This document shows, one piece after another, positions 53,073 through 62,286 of a DNA stretch of 64,000 nt. The stretch covers positions 89,690-153,689 of the forward strand of contig NZ_ATWY01000009.1 of NCBI RefSeq assembly GCF_000421405.1, in the 5' to 3' direction. Source of the DNA: Butyrivibrio sp. NC2007 (GTDB taxonomy: Bacteria > Bacillota > Clostridia > Lachnospirales > Lachnospiraceae). Both the position numbers and the translations under genes were made by a program. How positions within the stretch are numbered: position 1 is the first letter of the stretch; every line of letters starts with the position of its first letter. The notes below the pieces were generated by a model. The model worked only from the letters and a program-made list of their open reading frames with translations, searched no databases and had not been told where the DNA came from.

Positions 53073-54029
53073 TCAGTTAAGACCTCTGTAGGCTCTCTCC
53101 AAGATGCCTGTGAGGACTTCTTTTCTCTTGCCCGTAAGTGCAAGCTCATCAAGGATATCGCAGCACCTGTCGTAATAGCTCTTTGCCATTTGGTGGGTGA
53201 AGCTTACTCCTTGATGTCTTGCCACTTCCTCTATTACTCTTTCCTTAGACAGGTTCCCACTCTCGGCTTCTGACACGAGAGAAGGATCCTGAGCGAGGGC
53301 GTGAAGAAATGGCATTGTCATAACGCCGTTTTCGAAGTCTGACTGAACAGGCTTACCTGCCTTATTCTCTGAGACTTCATAATCAAGACAGTCATCGGTG
53401 AGCTGGAAGATGATTCCTGTATAACGTCCCAGTTTTCTGAAGAGCTTAATGCGCTCCTCATCCTCATCACCTGCAAGAGCTCCTGCGTGATATGCGCCTT
53501 CGAACAGCGCAGCTGTCTTGCCGTCTATGATCGCCAGATATCTAAAAACATCCAGCCTGTAATTTCTGTTGTTGATGTTTTGCCTAAGTTCTCCCAAGGC
53601 AACTCTCTCAACATATTTGGAGAAATCAAACTTTTTGTATCTGTCTCTCTCTTCAGCCCTTGAGAGCTGTCTCATGGCAGCGGCAAGAAGATAATCGCCG
53701 CAGATGACAGCAGTTCTTTTCCCTGACTTCTTCTGAAGGGTTACAAGACCTCTTCGAAGATCTGCATCATCCATGATGTCGTCATGAATAAGTGTTGCCA
53801 GATGAAGGGTTTCCACTGCAGATGCAAAGATCACCGCATCCTTTGGAACCTGCTCTTCTTCCTTCATAGAGCAGGCAAGTGTAGCTGCTGCCCTCATCAT
53901 TTTGCCCTGAGCCTCTGTAAGATAAGAGGTATAGCCCCTAATAAGTCCGGGAGCTCTTTTAATGATTCCGGATGCTTCTTCCCGGACCATATCAAAGGCT
54001 TTATCATAATCCATGTAAAGATCAGTCAT
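53073..54029 (-). CDS. dmkB: Polyprenyl diphosphate synthase (DmkB-like)
   Basis: Trans-isoprenyl synthase of 318 residues that makes the quinone side chain. The two Asp-rich motifs are HDDIMDDADLRRG (first) and LTDDCLDYE (second). It overlaps the ndh2 end by 8 bp and precedes pplA. In the Listeria locus the matching gene supplies the prenyl tail of the demethylmenaquinone used by Ndh2, alongside dmkA. No strong ribosome site is visible; coupling to ndh2 is likely. Confidence 0.88.
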   Translation of the reverse strand: MTDLYMDYDKAFDMVREEASGIIKRAPGLIRGYTSYLTEAQGKMMRAAATLACSMKEEEQVPKDAVIFASAVETLHLATLIHDDIMDDADLRRGLVTLQKKSGKRTAVICGDYLLAAAMRQLSRAEERDRYKKFDFSKYVERVALGELRQNINNRNYRLDVFRYLAIIDGKTAALFEGAYHAGALAGDEDEERIKLFRKLGRYTGIIFQLTDDCLDYEVSENKAGKPVQSDFENGVMTMPFLHALAQDPSLVSEAESGNLSKERVIEEVARHQGVSFTHQMAKSYYDRCCDILDELALTGKRKEVLTGILERAYRGLN

Positions 54030-56016
54030 TGTATAAATACCACTTTCTTGCCCAATTAACCTTCTTCCACTTGCTCTTTAGCCATGGCATGAGATAGTAG
54101 TCAATTCCGATTGAACGACCGCCGTTAAACATTACTGCCAGACCTGCGAAGATCATCCAGAAGGTATTGAGGTAAAGACCTGTTGTAGTTACAAACATAG
54201 CCTGGAGTACCAGTGAAACTGCTGCTGAAAGGAATGTGAAGCATCCTCCCATAAGTCCGAGGCCGATAAGAATCTGCAGAACAACAATAAAGCCCTGCAT
54301 GAACATTGTCATAGCATCACTTGAAAGGACCATATTCTCTACGATCCAGTCAACAAAAGGAACCTGAAGCTTGAATGCGAAGTCTGAAATGGTTGACTTG
54401 GCAAGTTCTGTGCCTGATACAAAGATCATTTCAAAGAGTCCAAGATTCCAGTCAAAAATAACTGTTCCTGTATTAACGGCTGCAGCAACCTCAGTTGAAG
54501 CGGATGCAACAGCGTCTGCCACCTCTGTGGTTGCGGATGAAACTGCATCAACAGCTGCAGGATTGATTCTTCCGAGAAGTGTATCAAACCATGTATTCGC
54601 ACCGCCAAAGAAGCCCTCGAGCATTGGCTTTTGAAGCCATCCTTCAACAATCTTCATAACGCCTTCAAATACCCATACAGCTCCGAGCCATACTCTTAAA
54701 GGAACCATCATGAAGCTCGGTGTCTTGTTGGAGAAGTGTCCGCCAAGGAAACTTCTGTTATTTCTGATAGTGAAGAACTCATGTGTAAGGTAACTGAACA
54801 CCTTGGTCCATCCCATAACCTGAATGAAGTAGATTATGTTGATGAAGTGCTTTGCAAACATTGCAAAGAAAGATGCGAAGTTGATCTGGTGCTTGGCCAT
54901 TCCGCCTCTTGCAACACCGTAGCGACCGCCCACACATACCATTACGCCATGGAACTTGGGAGCATAGCTCTCTCTTTCTCCCTCGCCGGTAATGGCAACC
55001 ATGATGTTCTTAGCTACAGCTGCTGCTGAATGCTCAGCGTTCTCAACCATCTGAGGAACAGGTCTCTCCTCGCCGGGAGCTGTGTAGAGCATGTTGTCAC
55101 CGATCACATAAACATTCTCATGGTCAACGCTTCTGAGATACTCATCAACTTCGATACGACCTCTTCCGCCGCTCTTAACTTCCTTGGCAATAGAAGCTGT
55201 TATCTCTGAGCTCTCGATTCCTGCAGTCCAGATAACTGTTCCTGCCACATGCTCAGTTATATCATCGCCCTTCTTGAGCTTGATAAAGTTCTCGCCAACT
55301 CCGACTACCTGTGCGTTCATGACAACGTCAACGCCCATCTTGCGAAGTCTCTTGTCTACTTTATTGGAAAGCTTCTCAGGCAGGATCGGAACGGGACGTG
55401 AAAGTCCGTCTACATCAACGATGGTCACATCTTCTCTGTCGATGCCAAATCTCTTGCAAAGAACAGGTGTGTACTCTGCAAGCTCACCAACCATCTCTAC
55501 GCCGGTAAAGCCTGCGCCTACAACATAGAAGCTAAGAAGCTCTTTCTTCCTTGCAGGATCTGTCTCATCTGCAGCCATTCTGAAGCAGTCATGGAGCCTG
55601 TCGCGAAGCTTGACTGCATCGTCATAAGACCAGAGCTTGTAGCTGTATTTCTCAGCTCCCTCAACGCCAAAGTATGTTGGCTTGGAACCTGCTGCCACAA
55701 CAAGGTAATCATAGCTGTACTCAGCATTCTTACCCTTAACGGTAGTATTCTCAAAATCAACTCCTGTAACTGTATCAAGAACAACGTTGACCTTTCTGCC
55801 ATCAAATATCTGCTTGAGGTTCATCTTGATGCTCTCTTCGCCGACACGGCAAGCAGCTACTTCATGGAGCTCTGTGAGCATGGTGTGATAAGGATGCTTA
55901 TCAATAATGGTTATCTCACAGGAGTCCAGTAATTTCTTTTTACGAAGTTTTTTTTCGAGTTTCTTGGTAGCCAGCACGCCTGCGTAGCCGGCACCGATTA
56001 CAACAATCTTAGTCAT
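54022..56016 (-). CDS. ndh2: Type II NADH dehydrogenase with membrane domain and flavinylation-like motif (Ndh2)
   Basis: Passes electrons from NADH to demethylmenaquinone for extracellular transfer. The start at 56016 (MTKIVVIGAGYAG) follows AAGGAAGG. The FAD motif VVIGAGYAGVL and NAD motif YVVGAGFTGVEMV lie in the first 400 residues. The rest, to 664, is a membrane domain with about five helices (for example VPLRVWLGAVWVFEGVM and FIVVLQILIGLGLMGG), absent from ordinary NDH-2 and typical of the electron-transfer type. Between the helices, residues 490-497 read DAVSSATT, fitting the ApbE consensus Dxx(S/T)xA(T/S), in an Ala/Val/Ser-rich loop. First gene of the operon. Confidence 0.92.
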   Translation of the reverse strand: MTKIVVIGAGYAGVLATKKLEKKLRKKKLLDSCEITIIDKHPYHTMLTELHEVAACRVGEESIKMNLKQIFDGRKVNVVLDTVTGVDFENTTVKGKNAEYSYDYLVVAAGSKPTYFGVEGAEKYSYKLWSYDDAVKLRDRLHDCFRMAADETDPARKKELLSFYVVGAGFTGVEMVGELAEYTPVLCKRFGIDREDVTIVDVDGLSRPVPILPEKLSNKVDKRLRKMGVDVVMNAQVVGVGENFIKLKKGDDITEHVAGTVIWTAGIESSEITASIAKEVKSGGRGRIEVDEYLRSVDHENVYVIGDNMLYTAPGEERPVPQMVENAEHSAAAVAKNIMVAITGEGERESYAPKFHGVMVCVGGRYGVARGGMAKHQINFASFFAMFAKHFINIIYFIQVMGWTKVFSYLTHEFFTIRNNRSFLGGHFSNKTPSFMMVPLRVWLGAVWVFEGVMKIVEGWLQKPMLEGFFGGANTWFDTLLGRINPAAVDAVSSATTEVADAVASASTEVAAAVNTGTVIFDWNLGLFEMIFVSGTELAKSTISDFAFKLQVPFVDWIVENMVLSSDAMTMFMQGFIVVLQILIGLGLMGGCFTFLSAAVSLVLQAMFVTTTGLYLNTFWMIFAGLAVMFNGGRSIGIDYYLMPWLKSKWKKVNWARKWYLYND

Positions 56017-56069
56017 AACTATCCTTCCTTTAATACATCCAAATGAAATATTGCTTAATGAGTATCGAT

Positions 56070-56098
56070 ATGATAGCATAATTAATTGTGTACGACAA
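56070..56098 (-). promoter_or_regulatory. Promoter of the electron-transfer operon
   Basis: TTGTCG (56093-56098) and TATCAT (56070-56075) with 17 bp between and an extended TGC before the -10, minus strand, about 55 bp upstream of ndh2. Confidence 0.72.
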
Positions 56099-56136
56099 TA
56101 TTTAATCGCAATTTATTTTGCAAAATCTAATTTACG

Positions 56137-56150
56137 TAAAAACGTTTTTA
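56137..56150. promoter_or_regulatory. 14-bp palindrome in the ndh2-dmkA divergent region
   Basis: TAAAAACGTTTTTA, followed by a half site AAAACGT at 56153-56159. It lies about 40 bp upstream of the ndh2 -35 box and about 40 bp before dmkA. It shares its core with the palindrome before pplA. Confidence 0.55.
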
Positions 56151-56189
56151 TTAAAACGTCAGTAAACATCTGACTTTGAGGAGATACTA

Positions 56190-57101
56190 ATGATTAAAAA
56201 ATTTTTGAAGTACGTGGAGATAACCACAAAGATAACCAGTCTGTTCGCATATATTAACACAATGCTTTTTATGATATATGAGAAACAGCCGATAAATACT
56301 AAGCTCATGGCTATTTTCTTTATCGCCATGTTCTTATTTGATCTGACAACTACTGCCATCAATAACTACATTGACAGCAAGGATTATCCCGAGATGCTTC
56401 CTATTCCAAGAAAGAGCGCGTTTATTTCCATTATGGTAATGCTCGGTATCAGTACTGTTCTTGGTCTGTACCTTGCATTTAATACCGGTATCATCGTTCT
56501 GCTTCTTGGCGGATTATGTTTCCTTCTCGGAATCTTTTATACCTTTGGCCCGATACCCATCTCCAGAATTCCACTCGGAGAGGTTATCTCAGGCGTTGCA
56601 TACGGAATGTTTATTCCTTTTCTTATGATGTATATAAACAATCCGTCTCACTATCTGGCCCTTAGCCTTTCATTTGAGACAATCAACCTTTCTATAAATG
56701 TAATGCCTTTTATTTCCTTCTTCCTGTTTTCGCTGGTTACAACCTTTACCACAGCCAACATCATGCTAGCCAACAACACCTGCGATATTGAAAAGGATAC
56801 TGCGGTAGGAAGACTTACTCTTGCATACTATATAGGAAGAAAGTGGGCTGTACGCCTCTATGCACTTCTCTATTATGGAACCTATGCATCAGTTGCGCTT
56901 ATGGTGATATGCAGATTTCTGCATCCTGTTGCCCTGATCTACTTCCTGTCGCTCCCACTTGTAATGAAGAACATTCACACCTTTAGGGATGCACAGATCA
57001 AGGAAAAGACCTTTATAACATCCATAAAGAATTTCATCATAATAAACACCTGCTATGGAATTTCCATTTTAGCAGCAATAATTGTAAGCGCTGTTATTTA
57101 A
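56190..57101 (+). CDS. dmkA: UbiA-family prenyltransferase (DmkA-like)
   Basis: Attaches the polyprenyl tail to dihydroxynaphthoate to give demethylmenaquinone. The 303 residues have about eight helices. The substrate-binding Asp motifs are NNYIDSKDYPEM and NTCDIEKDTAVGR. GGAGAT precedes the ATG. It is divergent from the ndh2 operon, from which it is split by a 173-bp control region with a palindrome. It overlaps the convergent kinase-like gene by 8 bp. Grouping with ndh2 and dmkB identifies it as DmkA. Confidence 0.9.
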   Translation: MIKKFLKYVEITTKITSLFAYINTMLFMIYEKQPINTKLMAIFFIAMFLFDLTTTAINNYIDSKDYPEMLPIPRKSAFISIMVMLGISTVLGLYLAFNTGIIVLLLGGLCFLLGIFYTFGPIPISRIPLGEVISGVAYGMFIPFLMMYINNPSHYLALSLSFETINLSINVMPFISFFLFSLVTTFTTANIMLANNTCDIEKDTAVGRLTLAYYIGRKWAVRLYALLYYGTYASVALMVICRFLHPVALIYFLSLPLVMKNIHTFRDAQIKEKTFITSIKNFIIINTCYGISILAAIIVSAVI

Positions 57102-57996
57102 CTCTGATGGTTATGGCCTTATTGACGACTTCAATTCTGCTTTCTTTATAAGCGCCGCCAAACTCACCATCGAGAGTCCATTCCACCTCATCCTCAGAAT
57201 AGAAGTTAGCCCACCTTACCTGCTTAAAGGTGATGTATGGGTTACCTTCTTCTCTGGTGGCAAGAGCTGTCAGGATTGCATTGAACTCTGCAAGATTCTT
57301 GGGAGATCTGATTAGCATGAGCTCCATCTTACCATCGTCCTGATGGATATCCGAATCACCAAACAGATTCATTCCACCCACCGAAGCAGAATTACTCAGG
57401 GCGCCAAAAAGATAATCGCCCTCTTCGCTTATGCCCTCAGCCTCTACCTTCATATGAGTGCTGTAACCGATGTTCTGCGGAAGCTCTGCAATGGCGCTGA
57501 TGACATAGGCAGCATAACCAAGAACGTTCTTAAGCTCCTGATCCGTAGCATAGCTCACTTTGGAGAAAGCTCCGAAGGCAGCCACGTAATTAAAGTAGCG
57601 CTCTCCAATCCTTCCAACGTCATACGTATACTCTTTTCCCAAAACAGCGATATCTATAGCCTTGGAACGCTGGGCAGGAATACCGAGGCCCTTGGCGAAA
57701 TCATTGGTACTTCCCGCAGGTACATAGGCAAGGACCGGCTTTTGGTCCATGTCCATAATGGCGCTCATGACGTGGTTAAGAGTACCGTCTCCGCCACTGC
57801 ACAAAACCATATCAATCTTTCCGTCATATTGCGAAAGAAGAATTTCCGAGGACAGTTCTGTCCCCGGAATTATTGGATAAACCAGCGGCTCATATCCGTT
57901 CTCCGCAAGTTTTTTCACTATGTCGAATGTATCGTTACCTGCTCTGCCCATTCCGGCAGTCTTGTTGATAAGTACTAAAGCTCTTTTCCTAGTCAT
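57094..57996 (-). CDS. Diacylglycerol kinase-like lipid kinase (YegS/DgkB family)
   Basis: Lipid kinase of 300 residues. The ATP-binding signature LCSGGDGTLNHV (about 63-74) and AGSTNDFAKGLG follow the DAGK catalytic fold, and the C-terminal half has DDGKMELMLIR. It overlaps folA by 4 bp (ATGA), so it is last in a folA-dgk pair, and its end overlaps dmkA. Diacylglycerol or undecaprenol-like substrates are both possible for this family. Confidence 0.9.
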   Translation of the reverse strand: MTRKRALVLINKTAGMGRAGNDTFDIVKKLAENGYEPLVYPIIPGTELSSEILLSQYDGKIDMVLCSGGDGTLNHVMSAIMDMDQKPVLAYVPAGSTNDFAKGLGIPAQRSKAIDIAVLGKEYTYDVGRIGERYFNYVAAFGAFSKVSYATDQELKNVLGYAAYVISAIAELPQNIGYSTHMKVEAEGISEEGDYLFGALSNSASVGGMNLFGDSDIHQDDGKMELMLIRSPKNLAEFNAILTALATREEGNPYITFKQVRWANFYSEDEVEWTLDGEFGGAYKESRIEVVNKAITIRVK

Positions 57997-58484
57997 TTTC
58001 TTGTATAAATCCTGTATGTGTATGTTAAGTCGAAGTAAACCTGTTCATCGCTCTCTTCTGTAAGCTCCCATTCCGGCATCTTGTCCAGGTTGGGGAAATA
58101 AGCATCTGCTTCATATTCCTTGTCGATGAAGGTTACGATGCACTTGTCACAGTCATCAAGAAACTCCTTATAAACACTGGCTCCTCCGATGATAAATACA
58201 TCATCCGGATCCTCATCCTTAATAAGTTCAAGGAGCTCTTCTCTGTTATGTGCAACCTCTGCGTTCCTCACCTCGTAGTCGGGTTTGGTTGAGAGGATGA
58301 TGTTTCTTCTCTTTGGAAGAACTATCTTCTGGGGAAAGGTCTCAAGAGTCTTCCTTCCGTAGATTATGGTCTTATCAAGAGTCCTTGCCCTAAAGTTGTC
58401 CTTCTGATCCGCAGGGATGCTCACCAGGAGCTGTCCCTTATTTCCAATGGCCCAGTTGCTGTCCACTGCTACAATTGCCTGCAT
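57993..58484 (-). CDS. folA: Dihydrofolate reductase
   Basis: Reduces dihydrofolate with NADPH, 163 residues. The N-terminal AIVAVDSNWAIGNKGQLLVSIP carries the substrate loop, and the active-site acid lies in DQKDNFRART. IYGRKTLETFP and FIIGGASVYKEFL complete the nucleotide site. It follows thyA by 17 bp, and the pairing fits because thymidylate synthase produces dihydrofolate. Confidence 0.95.
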   Translation of the reverse strand: MQAIVAVDSNWAIGNKGQLLVSIPADQKDNFRARTLDKTIIYGRKTLETFPQKIVLPKRRNIILSTKPDYEVRNAEVAHNREELLELIKDEDPDDVFIIGGASVYKEFLDDCDKCIVTFIDKEYEADAYFPNLDKMPEWELTEESDEQVYFDLTYTYRIYTRK

Positions 58485-58501
58485 TTATATGTCCTCCGTT
58501 A

Positions 58502-59353
58502 TTAGATGGCGATCGGTATGTCTTTTAACTGCTCACCTGAAACCTCGTAGCCCTCAAGTGAAACATCGTTTCTTGTGAACTTGTAGAAGTCCTTGATGTC
58601 CGGATTGAGATGGAACTTGGGCGCCGGAAGAGGCTTTCTCTCAATGAGTTCCTTGATGAGCGGAACATGTCTGTCATAGATGTGCGCATCGGCGATTACA
58701 TGCACCAGCTCGCCTACGTTCATGTCGCATACCTGAGCGATCATATGCACCAGAACAGCATACTGAACAACGTTCCAGTTGTTGGCTGCAAGAACGTCCT
58801 GTGATCTCTGGTTCAAGATTGCATTAAGTGTGAGCTTATCCTCGCCCTTCTTCTGAGTTACATTGTAGGTCACGCTGTAAGCACAGGGGTAGAGATGCAT
58901 CTCGTGAAGGTCGGAAAAGACATATGTATTGGTCATGATACGTCTTGAAAAAGGATTGTTCTTGAGGTCATAGATAACCCTGTCCATCTGGTCGAACTCT
59001 CCCTCTTTGTAGATACTCTTTTGACCGATCTGATAGCCGTAGGCCTTTCCGATGGATCCGGTCTCGTCAGCCCACTCATCCCAAATGTGGCTGTTGAGGT
59101 CATGGATGTTGTTGCTCTTTTGCTGGTAGATCCACAAAACCTCGTCAGTTGCACTCTTAAGAGCTGTCTTTCTCAGAGTCATGATCGGAAACTCTTTGGA
59201 AAGGTCATATCTGTTTACAACACCGAATTTCTTGATGGTGTATGCCGGTGTTCCGTCCGGCCAGTGTGGTCTTACCTTCTCCCCCTCGGTTGAGGTGCCA
59301 TTGTCCAGAATATCCCTGCACATGTCGATGAAAATCTCATCCGCTCTTGCCAT
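58502..59353 (-). CDS. thyA: Thymidylate synthase ThyA
   Basis: Methylates dUMP to dTMP, 283 residues. The start at 59353 (MARADEIFIDM) follows GGGAGGAG; the upstream reading is not supported. The catalytic Cys lies in LYPCAYSVTYNV rather than the usual LPPCH. The dUMP-binding RSQDVLAANNWNVVQYA and HIYDRHV are present. The altered residues around the Cys mark a Clostridia-type variant. It lies 14 bp after the beta-CASP gene and forms an operon with folA. Confidence 0.93.
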   Translation of the reverse strand: MARADEIFIDMCRDILDNGTSTEGEKVRPHWPDGTPAYTIKKFGVVNRYDLSKEFPIMTLRKTALKSATDEVLWIYQQKSNNIHDLNSHIWDEWADETGSIGKAYGYQIGQKSIYKEGEFDQMDRVIYDLKNNPFSRRIMTNTYVFSDLHEMHLYPCAYSVTYNVTQKKGEDKLTLNAILNQRSQDVLAANNWNVVQYAVLVHMIAQVCDMNVGELVHVIADAHIYDRHVPLIKELIERKPLPAPKFHLNPDIKDFYKFTRNDVSLEGYEVSGEQLKDIPIAI

Positions 59354-59367
59354 AGTTACTCCTCCCT

Positions 59368-60969
59368 TTATTTGCTCCACTTGTCGCAAAGTGAATTTAT
59401 CTGATCTGCGAATTTCGCCTTGTCCTTGTTGGTCATTCCCTCTGCCTTGGCTATGATGCCCATAAGCCGTGCCCCGGCGGCTTTGAGACGGGCATAGACG
59501 TCGGAAACAAGGGTAGATTCTTTCTTCTTGACCGGAACAGGAATGCCTTCCTTCATGATCTGTCCGGAGATTATGTCGAATTCTGTTCCACTGTAAGGCG
59601 CGTAAGCATCGAATCCGTGCTCGTTTTCAAGGCACTTTGCAAAGGATGTGCATACGCTGTCTTCGCCGTGTACGACAAATACCTTCTTAGGTCTCTTTTT
59701 AAAGCCTTCTATCCACTCAATAAGGCCGTTGTGATCGGCGTGGCCTGAGAGGCCTTCAAGCTTGGCTATTTCTGCCTTGACATCAATTGTCTCGCCAAAG
59801 AGCTTGACCTGCTCTGCACCGTCTATGATGGCGCGTCCAGTGGTTCCAACGGACTGATAGCCTACAAATAAAATGGTACTCTCTTCTCTCCAGAGGTTGT
59901 GCTTAAGGTGATGTCTGATTCTGCCTGCATCGCACATTCCGGCTGCAGAGATGATGACCTTGGGCTCCGGGTCCTCATTGATGGCCCTGGACTCCTCTGT
60001 TGTGATGGACAGATTAAGTCCCGGGAAGGTTATCGGATTTATATGTTTCCTGATGAGTTCAAGCGCCTCATCATCGTAACAATCATACTGATTTCTCTCA
60101 AAGATCTCTGTGGCCTCAACTGCAAGAGGGCTATCAACAAATACTTTGAAATCAGGTTTCGAGGTGACCAGCTGTCCCCTCTTGATAAGTCTTATAAAAT
60201 ACAGTACTTCCTGGGTTCTGCCAATTGCAAAGGAAGGGATTACAACATTTCCTCCCCGGGCAAAGGTTCTGTCCAGGATAGCCGCCAGCTCTTTTACATA
60301 ATCGGGTCTCTCGCCGGGATGGAGCCTGTCGCCGTAGGTGGATTCCATAACGACGTAGTCGGCCTCTTCCGTCATCTGAGGGTCCTTGATAAGCGGCTGG
60401 TTCTTGTTTCCTATATCTCCGGAAAAGACAAGCTTCTTCTCCACATTCTTTTCCTGAAGCCAGACTTCAATACTGGAGGAACCAAGAAGGTGACCTATGT
60501 CGGTAAACCTTATCTTAATGCCCTCACAAACATTGATCTCTGTACCATAACTGCAGGGAACAAAGCACCTGATTGTGTTCTCTGCATCCTCCATGGTATA
60601 GGTGGGCTCAATTATATCGATTTCCTTAGTTCTTTTTCCCTTACGATTTCTCCACTCTGCTTCCTGCATCTGAATGTGGGCGCAGTCTCTGAGCATTATG
60701 TTGCACAGCTCAGCTGTAGCTTCTGTTGAGAATATCTTGCCTCTAAAGCCCTTTGCATATAGGAGTGGGAGATTTCCTGAGTGATCCACATGAGCATGTG
60801 TCAGGAACACGTAATCAATTTCCGGCGCAGATACAGGCAGTGGCACGTTTTCAAAGTAATTCCTGCCCTGCTCCATTCCGTAATCAACTAAGATGTTCTT
60901 GCCTGCAGCCTCGATAAAATGACAGCTTCCGGTAACTTCATGGTCAGCACCAATAAACATCAGTTTCAT
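59368..60969 (-). CDS. Beta-CASP metallo-beta-lactamase RNA-processing-type nuclease
   Basis: Metallo-hydrolase of 533 residues of the COG1236/YSH1 type, likely an RNA endo- or exonuclease. The zinc motif THAHVDHSG (about 56-64), DIGHLLGSS, FSGDIGN and the beta-CASP motifs with SGHADHNGL and VFVVHGE are present. ATG 60969 is chosen because AGGAGG lies 8 bp upstream; the GTG 6 bp earlier is too close. A C-terminal helical tail (about 480-533) is extra. First gene of the nuclease-thyA-folA-dgk operon. RNA substrate is inferred from the family. Confidence 0.9.
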   Translation of the reverse strand: MKLMFIGADHEVTGSCHFIEAAGKNILVDYGMEQGRNYFENVPLPVSAPEIDYVFLTHAHVDHSGNLPLLYAKGFRGKIFSTEATAELCNIMLRDCAHIQMQEAEWRNRKGKRTKEIDIIEPTYTMEDAENTIRCFVPCSYGTEINVCEGIKIRFTDIGHLLGSSSIEVWLQEKNVEKKLVFSGDIGNKNQPLIKDPQMTEEADYVVMESTYGDRLHPGERPDYVKELAAILDRTFARGGNVVIPSFAIGRTQEVLYFIRLIKRGQLVTSKPDFKVFVDSPLAVEATEIFERNQYDCYDDEALELIRKHINPITFPGLNLSITTEESRAINEDPEPKVIISAAGMCDAGRIRHHLKHNLWREESTILFVGYQSVGTTGRAIIDGAEQVKLFGETIDVKAEIAKLEGLSGHADHNGLIEWIEGFKKRPKKVFVVHGEDSVCTSFAKCLENEHGFDAYAPYSGTEFDIISGQIMKEGIPVPVKKKESTLVSDVYARLKAAGARLMGIIAKAEGMTNKDKAKFADQINSLCDKWSK

Positions 60970-61111
60970 AAGCACTGCCTCCTAAAATCATTATAGTCTT
61001 GCTATTCTTCTTTATTATACCATGAAACTTTAATGTAAAAGGCATGGAAAAACCCCTGCGCTTTTGGTAGAATATAAAGGATTGATTATTTTCAATTTAA
61101 ATAAGGAGATT

Positions 61112-62269
61112 ATGAAAATGTTTAGAACATATGGCAAAAGAGCTATTGCAACTATTCTCAGTGCAGCAATGCTCGTGACTTTAGCAGCCTGTGGATCAAC
61201 ACCTGAAGGTGGCGATGACAGTGAATCAAGCAGCGGAGTTTCTTTTGAACAGATAACAGATACTGCTACCGAGGAGACCTCTGTAGAGGAGGAAGCACCT
61301 GTAGATACCGACGAGCCTTACGTACTTCCTGAAGGAATGTATTTCTCAGAGCTCACAGGTGAGCCTATCAGCGAGGATATCAAGGACCAGCGTCCTATCG
61401 CAGCCATGGTCGACAACGAGATCACTGCTCTTCCTCACTTTGACACAACAAAAGCTGATGTTGTTTATGAGCTCATGAACAGCACCAAGAATGACAGAAT
61501 CACAAGACTTATGTGCGTTGTTAAGGACTGGGGATCAATCGACCAGCTTGGAAGTATCCGAAGCACAAGACCTACCAATATCCTTCTTGCTTCTGAGTGG
61601 AACGCAATCCTCTGCCACGACGGAGGCCCTTACCACAACGACGCTTACTTTGCTAAGGACTGGGCTAAGGATCACATCTCAGGTTACTTCTCAAGAGTAG
61701 ACAACGGTAAGTCAAGAGAGTTTACCGAGTACATCTTAAACGGTGACCTTGAGTCAGATATCGAGAGATTCGGCATCTCAGCAACTTACAACCAGTATGC
61801 AAACGAGGGAAGCCACTTCAATTTCGTTGAGTACGGCAAAGAGATCAAGCTCGATGAGAAGTATGACAGATCATACACAGCAAACGGTGTTATTCTTCCT
61901 TTCACACACAACTCATCCAAGCTTGTTTACAATGCAGAGACAGGTCTTTATGAGTACTATGAGTACGGTGATCAGTACTTTGATGCAGCAAATGAGCAGC
62001 CACTTACTTTCAAGAACGTAATCCTTCAGAAATGCTCATTCGCTCAGCTCGATGAGAACGGATACCTTATCTACAACTGCATTGGCTCAGGCGAGTATGC
62101 ATGGTATCTCACAAACGGTGTAGCTAAGGATTGCACATGGGCTAAGACCAGTGAGACCGGTGTAACCAAGTTCTACGACGAGACAGGCGAAGAGCTTCAG
62201 ATCAACACAGGTAAGACTTACATCGCCCTTGTTCCTGACGACACCTGGGACAAAGTCATCTTCGAGTAA
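61112..62269 (+). CDS. DUF3048 (YerB-like) lipoprotein
   Basis: Surface lipoprotein of about 385 residues. The start at 61112 (or 61118, which is better spaced) follows AAGGAG. The signal peptide ends in LVTLAACG with Cys27, then an acidic Ser/Glu/Thr linker (about 28-75). The DUF3048 core starts near PLTGEPISEDIKDQRPIAAM and contains DQLGSIRSTRP. Its function is unknown. It lies 17 bp upstream of the TraX-like gene. Confidence 0.9.
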   Translation: MKMFRTYGKRAIATILSAAMLVTLAACGSTPEGGDDSESSSGVSFEQITDTATEETSVEEEAPVDTDEPYVLPEGMYFSELTGEPISEDIKDQRPIAAMVDNEITALPHFDTTKADVVYELMNSTKNDRITRLMCVVKDWGSIDQLGSIRSTRPTNILLASEWNAILCHDGGPYHNDAYFAKDWAKDHISGYFSRVDNGKSREFTEYILNGDLESDIERFGISATYNQYANEGSHFNFVEYGKEIKLDEKYDRSYTANGVILPFTHNSSKLVYNAETGLYEYYEYGDQYFDAANEQPLTFKNVILQKCSFAQLDENGYLIYNCIGSGEYAWYLTNGVAKDCTWAKTSETGVTKFYDETGEELQINTGKTYIALVPDDTWDKVIFE

Positions 62270-62286
62270 ATCATTTAGGAGCAGTT

